Shown here: in pieces, positions 7,898 to 16,023 of the stretch
Position numbering within the stretch: position 1 is the first letter of the stretch
Layout of the letters: every line of letters begins with the position of its first letter
Assembly: GCA_003513895.1 (NCBI GenBank)
Contig: DOSU01000148.1
Location: 17,407-81,406 of the forward strand
Reading direction: 5' to 3'
Length of the DNA: 64,000 bases
DNA from: Rikenellaceae bacterium
GTDB taxonomy: Bacteria; Bacteroidota; Bacteroidia; Bacteroidales; UBA932
Notes under the pieces: generated by a model
Told to the model about the DNA's origin: nothing
What the model saw: the letters and a program-made list of their open reading frames with translations, nothing else
Databases searched by the model: none
Program-made: the position numbers and the translations under genes

Positions 7898-9196
7898 ATG
7901 CAAAACGTAGATAAAAACAGACGGGATAGGGCTCTTGAGATATTAAGAAACAGTTCAGACAGCAAACTGCTTACAAATCTTAATGCATGTGTGAGATGCG
8001 GGCTTTGCGCGGGCAGCTGTATGTTCTATCTTACACAAAAGGAAGCCAGATTCATACCTGCAAGAAAGGTAGATCTGGTAAGTTCTGTTTACCGCAAATA
8101 TTGTACAACAATGGGTAAAATTGCCCCTTCTCTTGTAAATGCCAAAGATCTTGACGACAACATGGCACAGGAGATGATAGATTTGCTCTTTGGAGCATGT
8201 ACAATGTGCGGAAGATGTGTAAAACATTGCTCGATTGGCGTAGATATAGCTTATGTTGTTAGAAAAGGCCGGGAAATGCTTTCGGCAATGGACATGGTGC
8301 CGGCAACGCTTCAGGCAACTGTAGATTCTGCCCTCAAGACCGGAAATAACATGGGAATTCCTACTGAGGAGTTTGTAGATACTATCAAGTGGATGGAAGA
8401 GGAACTCATAGACGAAATGGGAAACGAAAACGCCCGCATACCTCTCGATGAAACCGATAAAAATGTTTTCTACACGTTAAATCCCAGAGAACCTAAGTTT
8501 TTCCCTCTTTCAATTTCTGCAATGGCAAAAATATTTTATGCTGCAGGAGAGAGCTGGACCCTCTCTTCAAAGTTCTACGATGTGACAAATTACGGCTTTT
8601 TCAACGGAAACAAGGAAGAAGCAACAATAATTGCAAGAAATCTATACGACGAAATTCACAAACTCAAAAGTAAAATACTTGTGCTGGGTGAATGCGGGCA
8701 CGGATCCAGAGCAACAAGATGGGATGGCCCAAATTATCTGAATAAACAATTTGATTTTGAGACTGTAACAGCCGTTGAGTTAATGTTAAGGTACATTAAG
8801 GATAATAAAATCCGGCTGGACAAAAGCCTTAATAAAGAGCTGGTTACGATCCATGATCCTTGCAATCTTGTAAGAAACGGAGGTTTAAAAGAACAGATAA
8901 GATTTGTAGTTCAAAGCGCTGCGCAAAATTTTACCGAGATGAATCCTCACGGAAACGAAAATTTTTGTTGCGGGGGAGGCGGAGGAATGCTTGCAATGAG
9001 TGAATATAACGATAGACGAATCAAAGTTGGCGAAATTAAAGCAAACCAGATTAGAGAAACGGGAGCAAAAGTTGTTGTTACTCCATGCCATAATTGTGTA
9101 GATCAGCTCTCACAGCTAAACCATACATACAAACTGGGAGTAAAAATCAAAACAATCGCAGAGTTGATTGCAGACGCAATTATAATTGACAAATAA
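7898..9196 (+). CDS. DsrK/HdrD-like iron-sulfur oxidoreductase
   Basis: Soluble catalytic subunit, 432 residues from the ATG at 7898; an in-frame start at 7832 lies inside the cytochrome gene and is less likely. There are two [4Fe-4S] ferredoxin motifs CX2CX2CX3C (C31-C41 and C101-C111). A C-terminal CCG domain has C322, the pair C357-C358, and C397/C400. An earlier GECGH (C266) stands where a second CCG unit would begin. In HdrD and DsrK such domains bind the [4Fe-4S] centre that reduces disulfides, here plausibly the CX10C disulfide or trisulfide of the neighbouring DsrC. DsrK is the closest description I can support; a generic GlpC-like (Fe-S) protein is the alternative. Confidence 0.87.
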   Translation: MQNVDKNRRDRALEILRNSSDSKLLTNLNACVRCGLCAGSCMFYLTQKEARFIPARKVDLVSSVYRKYCTTMGKIAPSLVNAKDLDDNMAQEMIDLLFGACTMCGRCVKHCSIGVDIAYVVRKGREMLSAMDMVPATLQATVDSALKTGNNMGIPTEEFVDTIKWMEEELIDEMGNENARIPLDETDKNVFYTLNPREPKFFPLSISAMAKIFYAAGESWTLSSKFYDVTNYGFFNGNKEEATIIARNLYDEIHKLKSKILVLGECGHGSRATRWDGPNYLNKQFDFETVTAVELMLRYIKDNKIRLDKSLNKELVTIHDPCNLVRNGGLKEQIRFVVQSAAQNFTEMNPHGNENFCCGGGGGMLAMSEYNDRRIKVGEIKANQIRETGAKVVVTPCHNCVDQLSQLNHTYKLGVKIKTIAELIADAIIIDK

Positions 9197-9222
9197 TTAA
9201 TTTTAACTATAAATCTCTAATC

Positions 9223-10386
9223 ATGAGCAAGCTTATCTATCTCGACAACTCGGCAACAAGTTTTCCCAAACCAGACGAAGTTTATGACTTCATGAACACT
9301 TTTTACCGAACAAAAGGAGTTAGTCCGGGACGTTCCGGATTTGACGCAGCCATTGAAACGGAAGAGGTTGTAAATAATACAAGAAAGATTCTTACCAGGC
9401 TTTTCAATGGTGGTAGCGACCACAACAGACTCACATTCAGCTATAACGCAACCGATTCCCTCAATCTAATAATTAACGGACTGGTAGAAAAAGGGGATCA
9501 TGTTGTTACAACGCTACTTGAGCACAACTCTGTTTTAAGACCGCTGTATACACATCAACAACAGGGTACAATTGAAGTAACATATGTTCCTTTTGACAAT
9601 AATGGATATGTAAATCCGGATGATATTAAAAAAGCAATCCGCCCACAAACAAAGTTTGTAATTGTAACGCACTGTTCAAATGTTCTTGGAACAATACAAC
9701 CTTTGTCGGAGATTGGAAAGATTTGCAGGGATAAAGGAGTGCTGTTTGTTGTAGACGGAAGCCAGGGAGCCGGTTCGGTAGATTTTGACATGCAGGCTTG
9801 CAATGTTGATGTTTACTGTTTTACCGGTCATAAATGCCTTTTGGGACCAACCGGTATAGGTGGTTCTTATGTGCGTGAAGGAGTTGATATTAAGCTTACC
9901 AGGGCAGGAGGAACAGGTGTGCGCTCGGCACAAAGAAGCCATTTGGACGAATATCCATATCGTCTTGAGTACGGAACTCTCAATTTGCTAGGAGTAGGAG
10001 GCCTTTATGCAGGAGTTAAATGGGTTACTAATCAGGGAGTAATGAATATTCACAACCGTGAAATAGCCCTGTGGGATAAATTGAGACTTGCTGTACAAAA
10101 CATAGATGGTGTAACAACATACTGTGCGAACAGTCGTGAAAATAAAAATCCGGTACTTTCTTTCAATATCAGGGGTTTTGAAGCAGGGGATGTAGGAATG
10201 ATGCTTGATGTAGACTATAATATTGCTGTTCGCACGGGTCTTCAGTGTGCTCCGCTGGTGCACGAACATATTGGAACTTACAATACGCATGGAACTGTAA
10301 GACTGAGCGTTGGTGCATTTACAACAGAAGTTGAAATTGATACGGCAATCGAAGCGATAAAAGAGATAGCAGCCATAAAAAACTAA
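9223..10386 (+). CDS. Cysteine desulfurase-family class V aminotransferase
   Basis: PLP enzyme of 387 residues related to NifS/SufS. The PLP lysine is K204 in TGHKCLLGPTG, and the probable persulfide cysteine is C342 in VRTGLQCAPLVH, a loop typical of the cysteine desulfurase/selenocysteine lyase group. It would release sulfur from cysteine as an enzyme persulfide. It follows the DsrK-like gene by 26 bases on the same strand, which suggests it loads sulfur onto the DsrC protein directly or through a carrier. A general iron-sulfur assembly role is less likely because no suf or isc gene is nearby. Confidence 0.88.
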   Translation: MSKLIYLDNSATSFPKPDEVYDFMNTFYRTKGVSPGRSGFDAAIETEEVVNNTRKILTRLFNGGSDHNRLTFSYNATDSLNLIINGLVEKGDHVVTTLLEHNSVLRPLYTHQQQGTIEVTYVPFDNNGYVNPDDIKKAIRPQTKFVIVTHCSNVLGTIQPLSEIGKICRDKGVLFVVDGSQGAGSVDFDMQACNVDVYCFTGHKCLLGPTGIGGSYVREGVDIKLTRAGGTGVRSAQRSHLDEYPYRLEYGTLNLLGVGGLYAGVKWVTNQGVMNIHNREIALWDKLRLAVQNIDGVTTYCANSRENKNPVLSFNIRGFEAGDVGMMLDVDYNIAVRTGLQCAPLVHEHIGTYNTHGTVRLSVGAFTTEVEIDTAIEAIKEIAAIKN

Positions 10387-10448
10387 CCTTATAACTTCTT
10401 TTGCTCCAGCAACTACAAAAATAACAGTAAATAAAACACTATCGTTTC

Positions 10449-10478
10449 TTGATGTAACAAAATAGTTACTTAATTTGC
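10449..10478 (+). promoter_or_regulatory. Possible promoter for the receiver-ugd-uxs-kinase operon
   Basis: TTG at 10449-10451 and TTAATTTGC at 10470-10478 (one mismatch to TAnnTTTGY), 18 bases apart, in the 199-base gap before the receiver gene. A second -7-like TATATTTAC lies at 10544-10552 without a well-placed -33. The remaining gap sequence is AT-rich and shows nothing else. Confidence 0.35.
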
Positions 10479-10585
10479 ACCGTGATTAATTTAACAGGAT
10501 ACTAAATTTTAATTCATGTCGCAATTTTGTTTATAATTTCTGCTATATTTACATATAAATATAATTCTTTCAGATTTTGCTTAGT

Positions 10586-10960
10586 ATGGACACAGAACAA
10601 AAAATCAAGATTTTATATGCCGAAGACAATGACAGCAATTATATTCTTGCAAAGGCAATGTTAAAAGGCGTTTATGATATGTATAGGGCAGAAAACGGAG
10701 CCGAAGCTCTTGATCTTTACGAAGAGATAAAACCGGATGTAATATTAATGGATATGAAAATGCCGGTGATGGACGGACTTGAGGCAACAAAAAGGCTTCG
10801 TGAGAATGGCGTTACTGTTCCTATTATAGCACTTACAGCATTTGCGTATGACAATGACAGGAACGTGGCATTGGCTGCCGGTTGTACCGATTATATAACA
10901 AAACCATACAGGGCAGAACTTCTAAGAAAGACAATTGCCACTCTTCTTAACTCCGAATAA
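10586..10960 (+). CDS. Single-domain response regulator (receiver only)
   Basis: A 124-residue receiver domain without an output domain. The acidic pocket is AEDND near the N-terminus, the phospho-acceptor is D56 in ILMDMKMPVMDG, then the Thr of IALTA and the Lys of TKPY. The ATG at 10586 is preferred over a TTG nine bases upstream. The gene lies 12 bases before ugd, and a receiver-histidine kinase follows two genes on, so it may be phosphorylated by that kinase and act through protein contacts. Its target is unknown. Confidence 0.9.
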   Translation: MDTEQKIKILYAEDNDSNYILAKAMLKGVYDMYRAENGAEALDLYEEIKPDVILMDMKMPVMDGLEATKRLRENGVTVPIIALTAFAYDNDRNVALAAGCTDYITKPYRAELLRKTIATLLNSE

Positions 10961-10972
10961 CATTAATTGAGT

Positions 10973-12292
10973 ATGAATATTGCAATAGTTGGAACAGGAT
11001 ATGTTGGACTGGTTACCGGTGCCTGTTTTTCGGAAATGGGCATAAATGTTGTTTGCATCGATATAGACAAAAAGAAAATTGACATGCTCAACGAGGGAGT
11101 AATGCCTATCTATGAGCCGGGAATCCAGGAACTTGTTGCAAAAAACGTAAAAGAGGGAAGGCTCTCTTTTTCGACAAATTTAAAGGAAAATATTGATAAG
11201 GTTTCTATTGTGTTTAGTGCAGTGGGAACTCCTCCGGATGACGATGGAAGTGCTGATCTTAAATACGTTCTTGATGTCGCAAGAACAGTAGGTCAAAACA
11301 TGAAAGACTACGTTCTTCTGGTCACAAAAAGTACAGTTCCTGTTGGAACTGCCCCAAAAGTGAGAGATGTTATTCAGCACGAACTGGACAAAAGGGGGGT
11401 TAATATTGAATTTGACGTTGCATCCAATCCTGAATTTCTTAAGGAAGGGGCTGCCATTAAAGATTTTATGTCTCCGGACAGAGTTGTCGTAGGGGTAGAA
11501 AGCGAAAGAGCTGCTCTTCTTATGGAGCGGTTGTACAAGCCGTTTGTTTTAAACGGATTTCCAATTATTTTTATGGATATTGCCTCTGCCGAGATGTCAA
11601 AATATGCTGCAAACGCAATGTTGGCAACAAGGATCAGCTTTATGAATGAAATTGCCAGGCTTTGCGAAGTTACAGGAGCTAATGTAGAGATGGTTAGAAA
11701 GGGAATAGGCTCCGACAAGAGAATTGGCACGAGTTTCCTGTATTCCGGAGCCGGATACGGCGGCTCTTGTTTTCCTAAAGATGTTAAAGCACTTGTAAAT
11801 ATAGGGAAAAGCCACGGAGTACCTATGAAAATTGTTGAGGCAGTAGAATCTGTTAATGAGGAGCAAAAAGAGATAGTAGTCAAAAAACTTATGGTTGCAT
11901 TTAACGGGAATTTGTCTGGTAAAACAATTGCAATATGGGGGCTCTCTTTTAAACCCGATACCGATGATATGAGAGAAGCGCCTTCTCTCGTTGTAATTGA
12001 TAAACTGATAAATGCAGGTGCAACAGTAAAGGCATTCGATCCTGTTTCAATTAATGAAGCAAAAAGAAGAATCGGAGACAAAGTAACATACTGCAGCAGT
12101 ATATATGATGCAGCGAAAGATGCCGATGCCATTGCCCTCATAACTGAGTGGAAGCAATTCCGTATGCCGTCATGGAATAAAATAAGGCAACTCATGAAGG
12201 ACAACGTGATTATTGACGGGAGAAACATATACGACCATTCGGAAATGGAGTCAGAAGGTTTCAGGCACTACTCAATAGGGAAAAAATCCTGA
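10973..12292 (+). CDS. ugd: UDP-glucose 6-dehydrogenase
   Basis: Oxidises UDP-glucose to UDP-glucuronate with two NAD. It is 439 residues from the ATG at 10973. The N-terminal NAD-binding motif is [17 protein letters not shown], the catalytic cysteine is in [11 protein letters not shown], and [13 protein letters not shown] lies in the C-terminal domain. It is two bases upstream of the UDP-glucuronate decarboxylase gene, so the pair forms a UDP-xylose pathway for the polysaccharide locus. Confidence 0.97.
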   Translation: MNIAIVGTGYVGLVTGACFSEMGINVVCIDIDKKKIDMLNEGVMPIYEPGIQELVAKNVKEGRLSFSTNLKENIDKVSIVFSAVGTPPDDDGSADLKYVLDVARTVGQNMKDYVLLVTKSTVPVGTAPKVRDVIQHELDKRGVNIEFDVASNPEFLKEGAAIKDFMSPDRVVVGVESERAALLMERLYKPFVLNGFPIIFMDIASAEMSKYAANAMLATRISFMNEIARLCEVTGANVEMVRKGIGSDKRIGTSFLYSGAGYGGSCFPKDVKALVNIGKSHGVPMKIVEAVESVNEEQKEIVVKKLMVAFNGNLSGKTIAIWGLSFKPDTDDMREAPSLVVIDKLINAGATVKAFDPVSINEAKRRIGDKVTYCSSIYDAAKDADAIALITEWKQFRMPSWNKIRQLMKDNVIIDGRNIYDHSEMESEGFRHYSIGKKS

Positions 12293-12294
12293 CT

Positions 12295-13233
12295 ATGAAA
12301 AGAATACTAATAACCGGAGGAGCAGGTTTTATTGGCTCACACTTATGTGACCGTCTTATAAAAGAAGGTAATGACGTTGTGTGCCTTGATAACTTTTTTA
12401 CAGGTTCAAAAGAAAATGTTATTCATTTAATTGGGCATCCTCATTTTGAATTAGTAAGACACGATGTAACTCAACCCTATTATGCCGAAGTTGATCAAAT
12501 TTACAATCTCGCGTGTCCGGCTTCTCCTGTGCACTATCAGTATAATCCTATAAAAACGGTAAAAACTTCCGTAATGGGAGCAATCAACATGCTTGGCCTG
12601 GCGAAAAGAATAAATGCAAAGATACTTCAGGCGTCTACAAGCGAAATCTACGGCGATCCTTCCGTGCATCCTCAACCTGAGTCATACTGGGGCAATGTTA
12701 ATACCATCGGATTGCGTTCTTGCTACGACGAGGGCAAAAGATGTGCAGAAACGCTATTCATGGACTATCACAGGCAGAATAGTGTTAAAATAAAAATTAT
12801 CAGGATTTTTAACACTTATGGTCCAAAAATGCACCCGCATGACGGAAGGGTAGTGTCAAACTTTATAGTTCAGTCGCTTAAAGGAGAGGATATTACTCTA
12901 TACGGGGGAGGTTCTCAAACCAGAAGTTTTCAATACATAGATGACCTTGTTGAAGCAATGATACGGGTTATGAACAATACCGACGATAATTTCATTGGAC
13001 CTGTAAATATTGGAAATCCTAATGAGTTCACAATAAAAGAACTGGCAAATAAAATCATTGCTCTTACAGGAACAAAATCAAAAATTGTGCACAAAGACCT
13101 TCCTTCGGATGATCCTAAACAAAGGCAGCCGGACATTACTTTGGCAAGAAAGATAATTGACTGGGAACCAAAAATTCAAATAGAAGCAGGATTAATAAAA
13201 ACCATTGAGTATTTTAGGAACTTGAAGAATTAA
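12295..13233 (+). CDS. uxs: UDP-glucuronate decarboxylase (UDP-xylose synthase)
   Basis: Short-chain dehydrogenase fold, 312 residues, converting UDP-glucuronate to UDP-xylose. It shows [10 protein letters not shown] for NAD, the catalytic Tyr-Lys pair in [11 protein letters not shown] (YxxxK) and [10 protein letters not shown]. The family feature [15 protein letters not shown] separates it from dTDP-glucose dehydratases. Its stop is directly followed by the ATG of the histidine kinase gene, so sugar-nucleotide supply and signalling share one transcript. Confidence 0.94.
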   Translation: MKRILITGGAGFIGSHLCDRLIKEGNDVVCLDNFFTGSKENVIHLIGHPHFELVRHDVTQPYYAEVDQIYNLACPASPVHYQYNPIKTVKTSVMGAINMLGLAKRINAKILQASTSEIYGDPSVHPQPESYWGNVNTIGLRSCYDEGKRCAETLFMDYHRQNSVKIKIIRIFNTYGPKMHPHDGRVVSNFIVQSLKGEDITLYGGGSQTRSFQYIDDLVEAMIRVMNNTDDNFIGPVNIGNPNEFTIKELANKIIALTGTKSKIVHKDLPSDDPKQRQPDITLARKIIDWEPKIQIEAGLIKTIEYFRNLKN

Positions 13234-14358
13234 ATGCAAATAACAAATTCAGACTTTACTGTTTTAATCGTCGACGATGTCGATGCAAATGTTCTTTTGC
13301 TTAAACTTCTCCTTTCAAAAGCGGGATACAAGACTCTTACTGCCTATAACGGAAAAGACGCTCTTAAAATAATGGACACAAACAGTCCTGATCTTATTCT
13401 ATTGGATATCATGATGCCAATTATGGACGGTCATGAAGTGGCCGCTCAGTTGAAAGAGATGCCGGACAAAAAAGAGATTCCGATAATATTTCTCTCGGCT
13501 CTAAACTCATCGGAGGACATAGTGAAAGGTTTTAAACTGGGAGCAGCAGACTATGTTTCGAAGCCATTCAATAAAGACGAACTGTTAATAAGAGTAAATC
13601 ACCAGCTATCCCTTGTTTCGGCAAAAAGAACAATTTCCAGGCAAAACGAAGAACTTCAAAAAACGATTATCGGCCGTGATAAGCTCTATTCCGTTATTGC
13701 ACACGACTTGCGTTCTCCAATTGGTTCCATACGTATGGTTATGAATGCGCTGGTTCTCAACATTCCAAAAGAATCCCTTGACGAGGATATGTATGAACTT
13801 CTTATCATGGGCAACAGACTTACAGAAGAGAGTTTTGTTCTTTTGGACAACTTGTTGAAGTGGACAAAAAGTCAGACAGGTCGTTTAAATACTGTTTTTC
13901 AGGACTATGTTGAGATTCTTCCTCTTATAAGGGGAGAAGTCGAACTTTCTGAAGTTGTTGCTGAATTAAAAAACATTAAAATCAAGTTAAACGGAGATAC
14001 CAAAGCCAAGGCAAGAATCGACCAGGACATGATAAAAACAGTTCTGAGAAACCTTGTTGGCAACGCAATTAAATTCAGCAATCCGGGATCGGATGTGGAT
14101 GTTAATGTTGCTGAGAAAGATGATTTTATCACAATTTCTGTTGTTGATTCCGGAGGAGGAATAAGTAAGGAAAATCAAGAGAAGCTTTTTAAGGCCGACA
14201 CCCATTTTACCAGTTTTGGAACAGATAACGAGGAGGGATCGGGATTAGGACTCCTTTTATGCAAAGAGTTTGTTGTTAGGAATGGAGGAAAAATGTGGTT
14301 TGAGTCAACGGAGGGTAAAGGCTCTACTTTTAGTTTCGATATACCGGTTCAAAAATAA
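13234..14358 (+). CDS. Receiver-histidine kinase hybrid
   Basis: A 374-residue cytoplasmic signalling protein. The N-terminal receiver has phospho-acceptor D58 in LLDIMMPIMDG. A short helical linker leads to a HisKA domain with phosphorylatable H157 in VIAHDLRSPIGS, and then an HATPase domain (NLVGNAIKFSN, DSGGGIS, GSGLGLLL). No transmembrane segment or sensor domain is seen, so it is likely driven by a separate input. It immediately follows uxs. The receiver proteins at 10586 and 15658 are possible phosphotransfer partners. Confidence 0.93.
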   Translation: MQITNSDFTVLIVDDVDANVLLLKLLLSKAGYKTLTAYNGKDALKIMDTNSPDLILLDIMMPIMDGHEVAAQLKEMPDKKEIPIIFLSALNSSEDIVKGFKLGAADYVSKPFNKDELLIRVNHQLSLVSAKRTISRQNEELQKTIIGRDKLYSVIAHDLRSPIGSIRMVMNALVLNIPKESLDEDMYELLIMGNRLTEESFVLLDNLLKWTKSQTGRLNTVFQDYVEILPLIRGEVELSEVVAELKNIKIKLNGDTKAKARIDQDMIKTVLRNLVGNAIKFSNPGSDVDVNVAEKDDFITISVVDSGGGISKENQEKLFKADTHFTSFGTDNEEGSGLGLLLCKEFVVRNGGKMWFESTEGKGSTFSFDIPVQK

Positions 14359-14440
14359 AGAAGCTTAGGTTTAAGTTACCGGTTATAATGCTCACAACTA
14401 ATGGCGATGTGGTTCTCACAGTTAAAGCAATACAATATAA

Positions 14441-15487
14441 TCAGTTTCGGAAAACTAATTTGGAAATAACCGGCCGGTGATCGCTCAAGTCAATATTGGG
14501 ACTTGAATAATCTATACATTTAAAATTCTTTGAATGAAGGATATAGTCTATTCTTAAAAGTCCACCCATCTCACGGTATGTGCCACCAAGCCAAGAGCCG
14601 GCCTCCCGAAAACCATCAATAAGATTTTTACCTTTTATTGTTGAGAATGTATATGAAGTGGGGATGTCGTTAAAGTCTCCGCAAACGATTACCGGAATGG
14701 TCGTAGTATCGATAATTGACCTAACTGCGTCGGCCTGATATGCCCGGATTATTGAGTTTTTCTGTAAAAATTCAATATTTCGGCTTACGTCTGCTTTAAG
14801 ATCTCTGATATAGTTTGTGGTTTGAAGATGGTTATTAATTATTCGTATAATTCTACTACTATCTATCTTAATATCAGCCCATATTAGTCCATTTCCGGTG
14901 TCTTCAAAATTGACTTTTTGGGCTCTGATGATTGGGTAGCGGCTAAATATTGCCATCCCAATTTCATTTTTATCCGGTTCTTTGAAATAGTAATATGGAA
15001 GAAAGTCAAATGATCCAATCAGCTCAGCAGAGTTAAGAAAATATGGTACTTTGTACTCCTGAAAACAAATTACACTTATATTCCGGGACTTAACAAATTC
15101 AGCCACTTGGCTAACGGAAGTCTGATCATTTATATATTTAAATTCATGAATGTTATAGGAAGCAATACTAACAGATAATTTTATATCTGAAATTAAGTTG
15201 GAATTACCAGATCGGAATTGAATATTACTTAATATGGAGTTGTAGTTAATACTCAGAGCCAGAAGAGGAATTAAAACGAAAAAACTTTTTCTTATAGACC
15301 AATAAATTATCAGGATCAGAGACGAAATAATTATTAAGGGCAAAATAAGTCCTATTAGATTGGCGTAGCTCCCAGGTTCGGGCCGTGAAAGGCCGGAAAT
15401 AGCTGTTGTTATTGATAAAATCAATACTATGAATGATGCAACAGTCATAAAAAAGTCTGTCAAAAATAGTATTCGAATTTTATTCAT
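14441..15487 (-). CDS. Membrane-anchored endonuclease/exonuclease/phosphatase-family protein
   Basis: Three N-terminal transmembrane segments (~6-27, 42-65 and 70-85) precede an EEP-fold hydrolase domain. Metal/catalytic blocks are CFQEYKV, CGDFNDIP and the C-terminal SDHRPV. Members cleave phosphodiester or phosphomonoester bonds in nucleic acids, phosphoinositides or sphingolipids; the substrate here is unknown. The orientation after the membrane segments suggests a periplasmic catalytic domain. It lies antisense between the two plus-strand polysaccharide transcripts and has its own strong promoter. Confidence 0.85.
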   Translation of the reverse strand: MNKIRILFLTDFFMTVASFIVLILSITTAISGLSRPEPGSYANLIGLILPLIIISSLILIIYWSIRKSFFVLIPLLALSINYNSILSNIQFRSGNSNLISDIKLSVSIASYNIHEFKYINDQTSVSQVAEFVKSRNISVICFQEYKVPYFLNSAELIGSFDFLPYYYFKEPDKNEIGMAIFSRYPIIRAQKVNFEDTGNGLIWADIKIDSSRIIRIINNHLQTTNYIRDLKADVSRNIEFLQKNSIIRAYQADAVRSIIDTTTIPVIVCGDFNDIPTSYTFSTIKGKNLIDGFREAGSWLGGTYREMGGLLRIDYILHSKNFKCIDYSSPNIDLSDHRPVISKLVFRN

Positions 15488-15504
15488 AGTTACATATTAT
15501 AAGA

Positions 15505-15536
15505 ACAAATTTATCATGTATTATTTAAATGCCAAA
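15505..15536 (-). promoter_or_regulatory. Strong Bacteroidota-type promoter for the EEP-family gene
   Basis: On the minus strand TTTG (complement of 15533-15536), a 19-base spacer and TAAATTTGT (complement of 15505-15513): an exact match to the -33/-7 consensus. Predicted transcription start is near 15499, ~12 bases before the ATG. The rest of the 170-base divergent gap must contain the promoter of the plus-strand operon starting at 15658, where I find only a one-mismatch -7 element (15609-15617). Confidence 0.62.
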
Positions 15537-15657
15537 TTGTTTTTGTATTAGTTCGTATTTAAGATTATAAATATTTTTCAGAAACAGGTAATTGTTGACG
15601 CTTTTTTGTATTTTTACACATTAAAATTAGAGGGATTGTATAAAATCAAAAGTTATC

Positions 15658-16023
15658 GTGAAAAAGAAAGTACTAATTGTAGATGACAAGCAGACAATTG
15701 CCAAGATAATTCAAGTCTATATTTCAGATATGTTTGAATGCATTTACTTTGATGATCCGATTAAATCTATTGCCTGGCTGCAGGAAGGTAACTTGCCCGA
15801 CTTAATAATATCAGATATCAATATGCCAAATATGAGTGGGGTTGAATTTCTTGACTATATAAAGAAGAACGAACTTTTCAAAGCCATTCCGTTTGTAATT
15901 CTCTCAGGAGAGGATAGTACTACTCAAAAAATTGAACTTTTAGAAAAAGGGGCAGATGATTATATATCTAAGCCGTTTAATCCAATGGAGTTGAAAGTAC
16001 GCCTTAAAAAAATTATTGAGTGA
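15658..16023 (+). CDS. Single-domain response regulator, first gene of the EPS operon
   Basis: A receiver domain only (121 residues) with a GTG start. It has the acidic pair in IVDDKQT, phospho-acceptor D53 in IISDINMPNMSG, the Ser of ILSGED and the Lys of YISKPFNP. The stop overlaps the GTG start of the sugar transferase gene (GTGA), so the two are translationally coupled. The partner therefore is probably the sugar transferase, whose own N-terminus resembles a receiver. Confidence 0.9.
   Translation: MKKKVLIVDDKQTIAKIIQVYISDMFECIYFDDPIKSIAWLQEGNLPDLIISDINMPNMSGVEFLDYIKKNELFKAIPFVILSGEDSTTQKIELLEKGADDYISKPFNPMELKVRLKKIIE

Noticed and set aside
9223..10386. Assignment of the class V enzyme as housekeeping IscS or SufS
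   Set aside because: The active-site loop (RTGLQCAPLVH) and the neighbourhood differ from isc and suf operons, so I kept the broader family name.
11374..12228. Long open frame (284 codons) on the minus strand inside ugd
   Set aside because: It lies wholly within the well-conserved ugd gene, has no recognisable motif and a Ser/Ala/Leu-rich composition typical of an antisense shadow.
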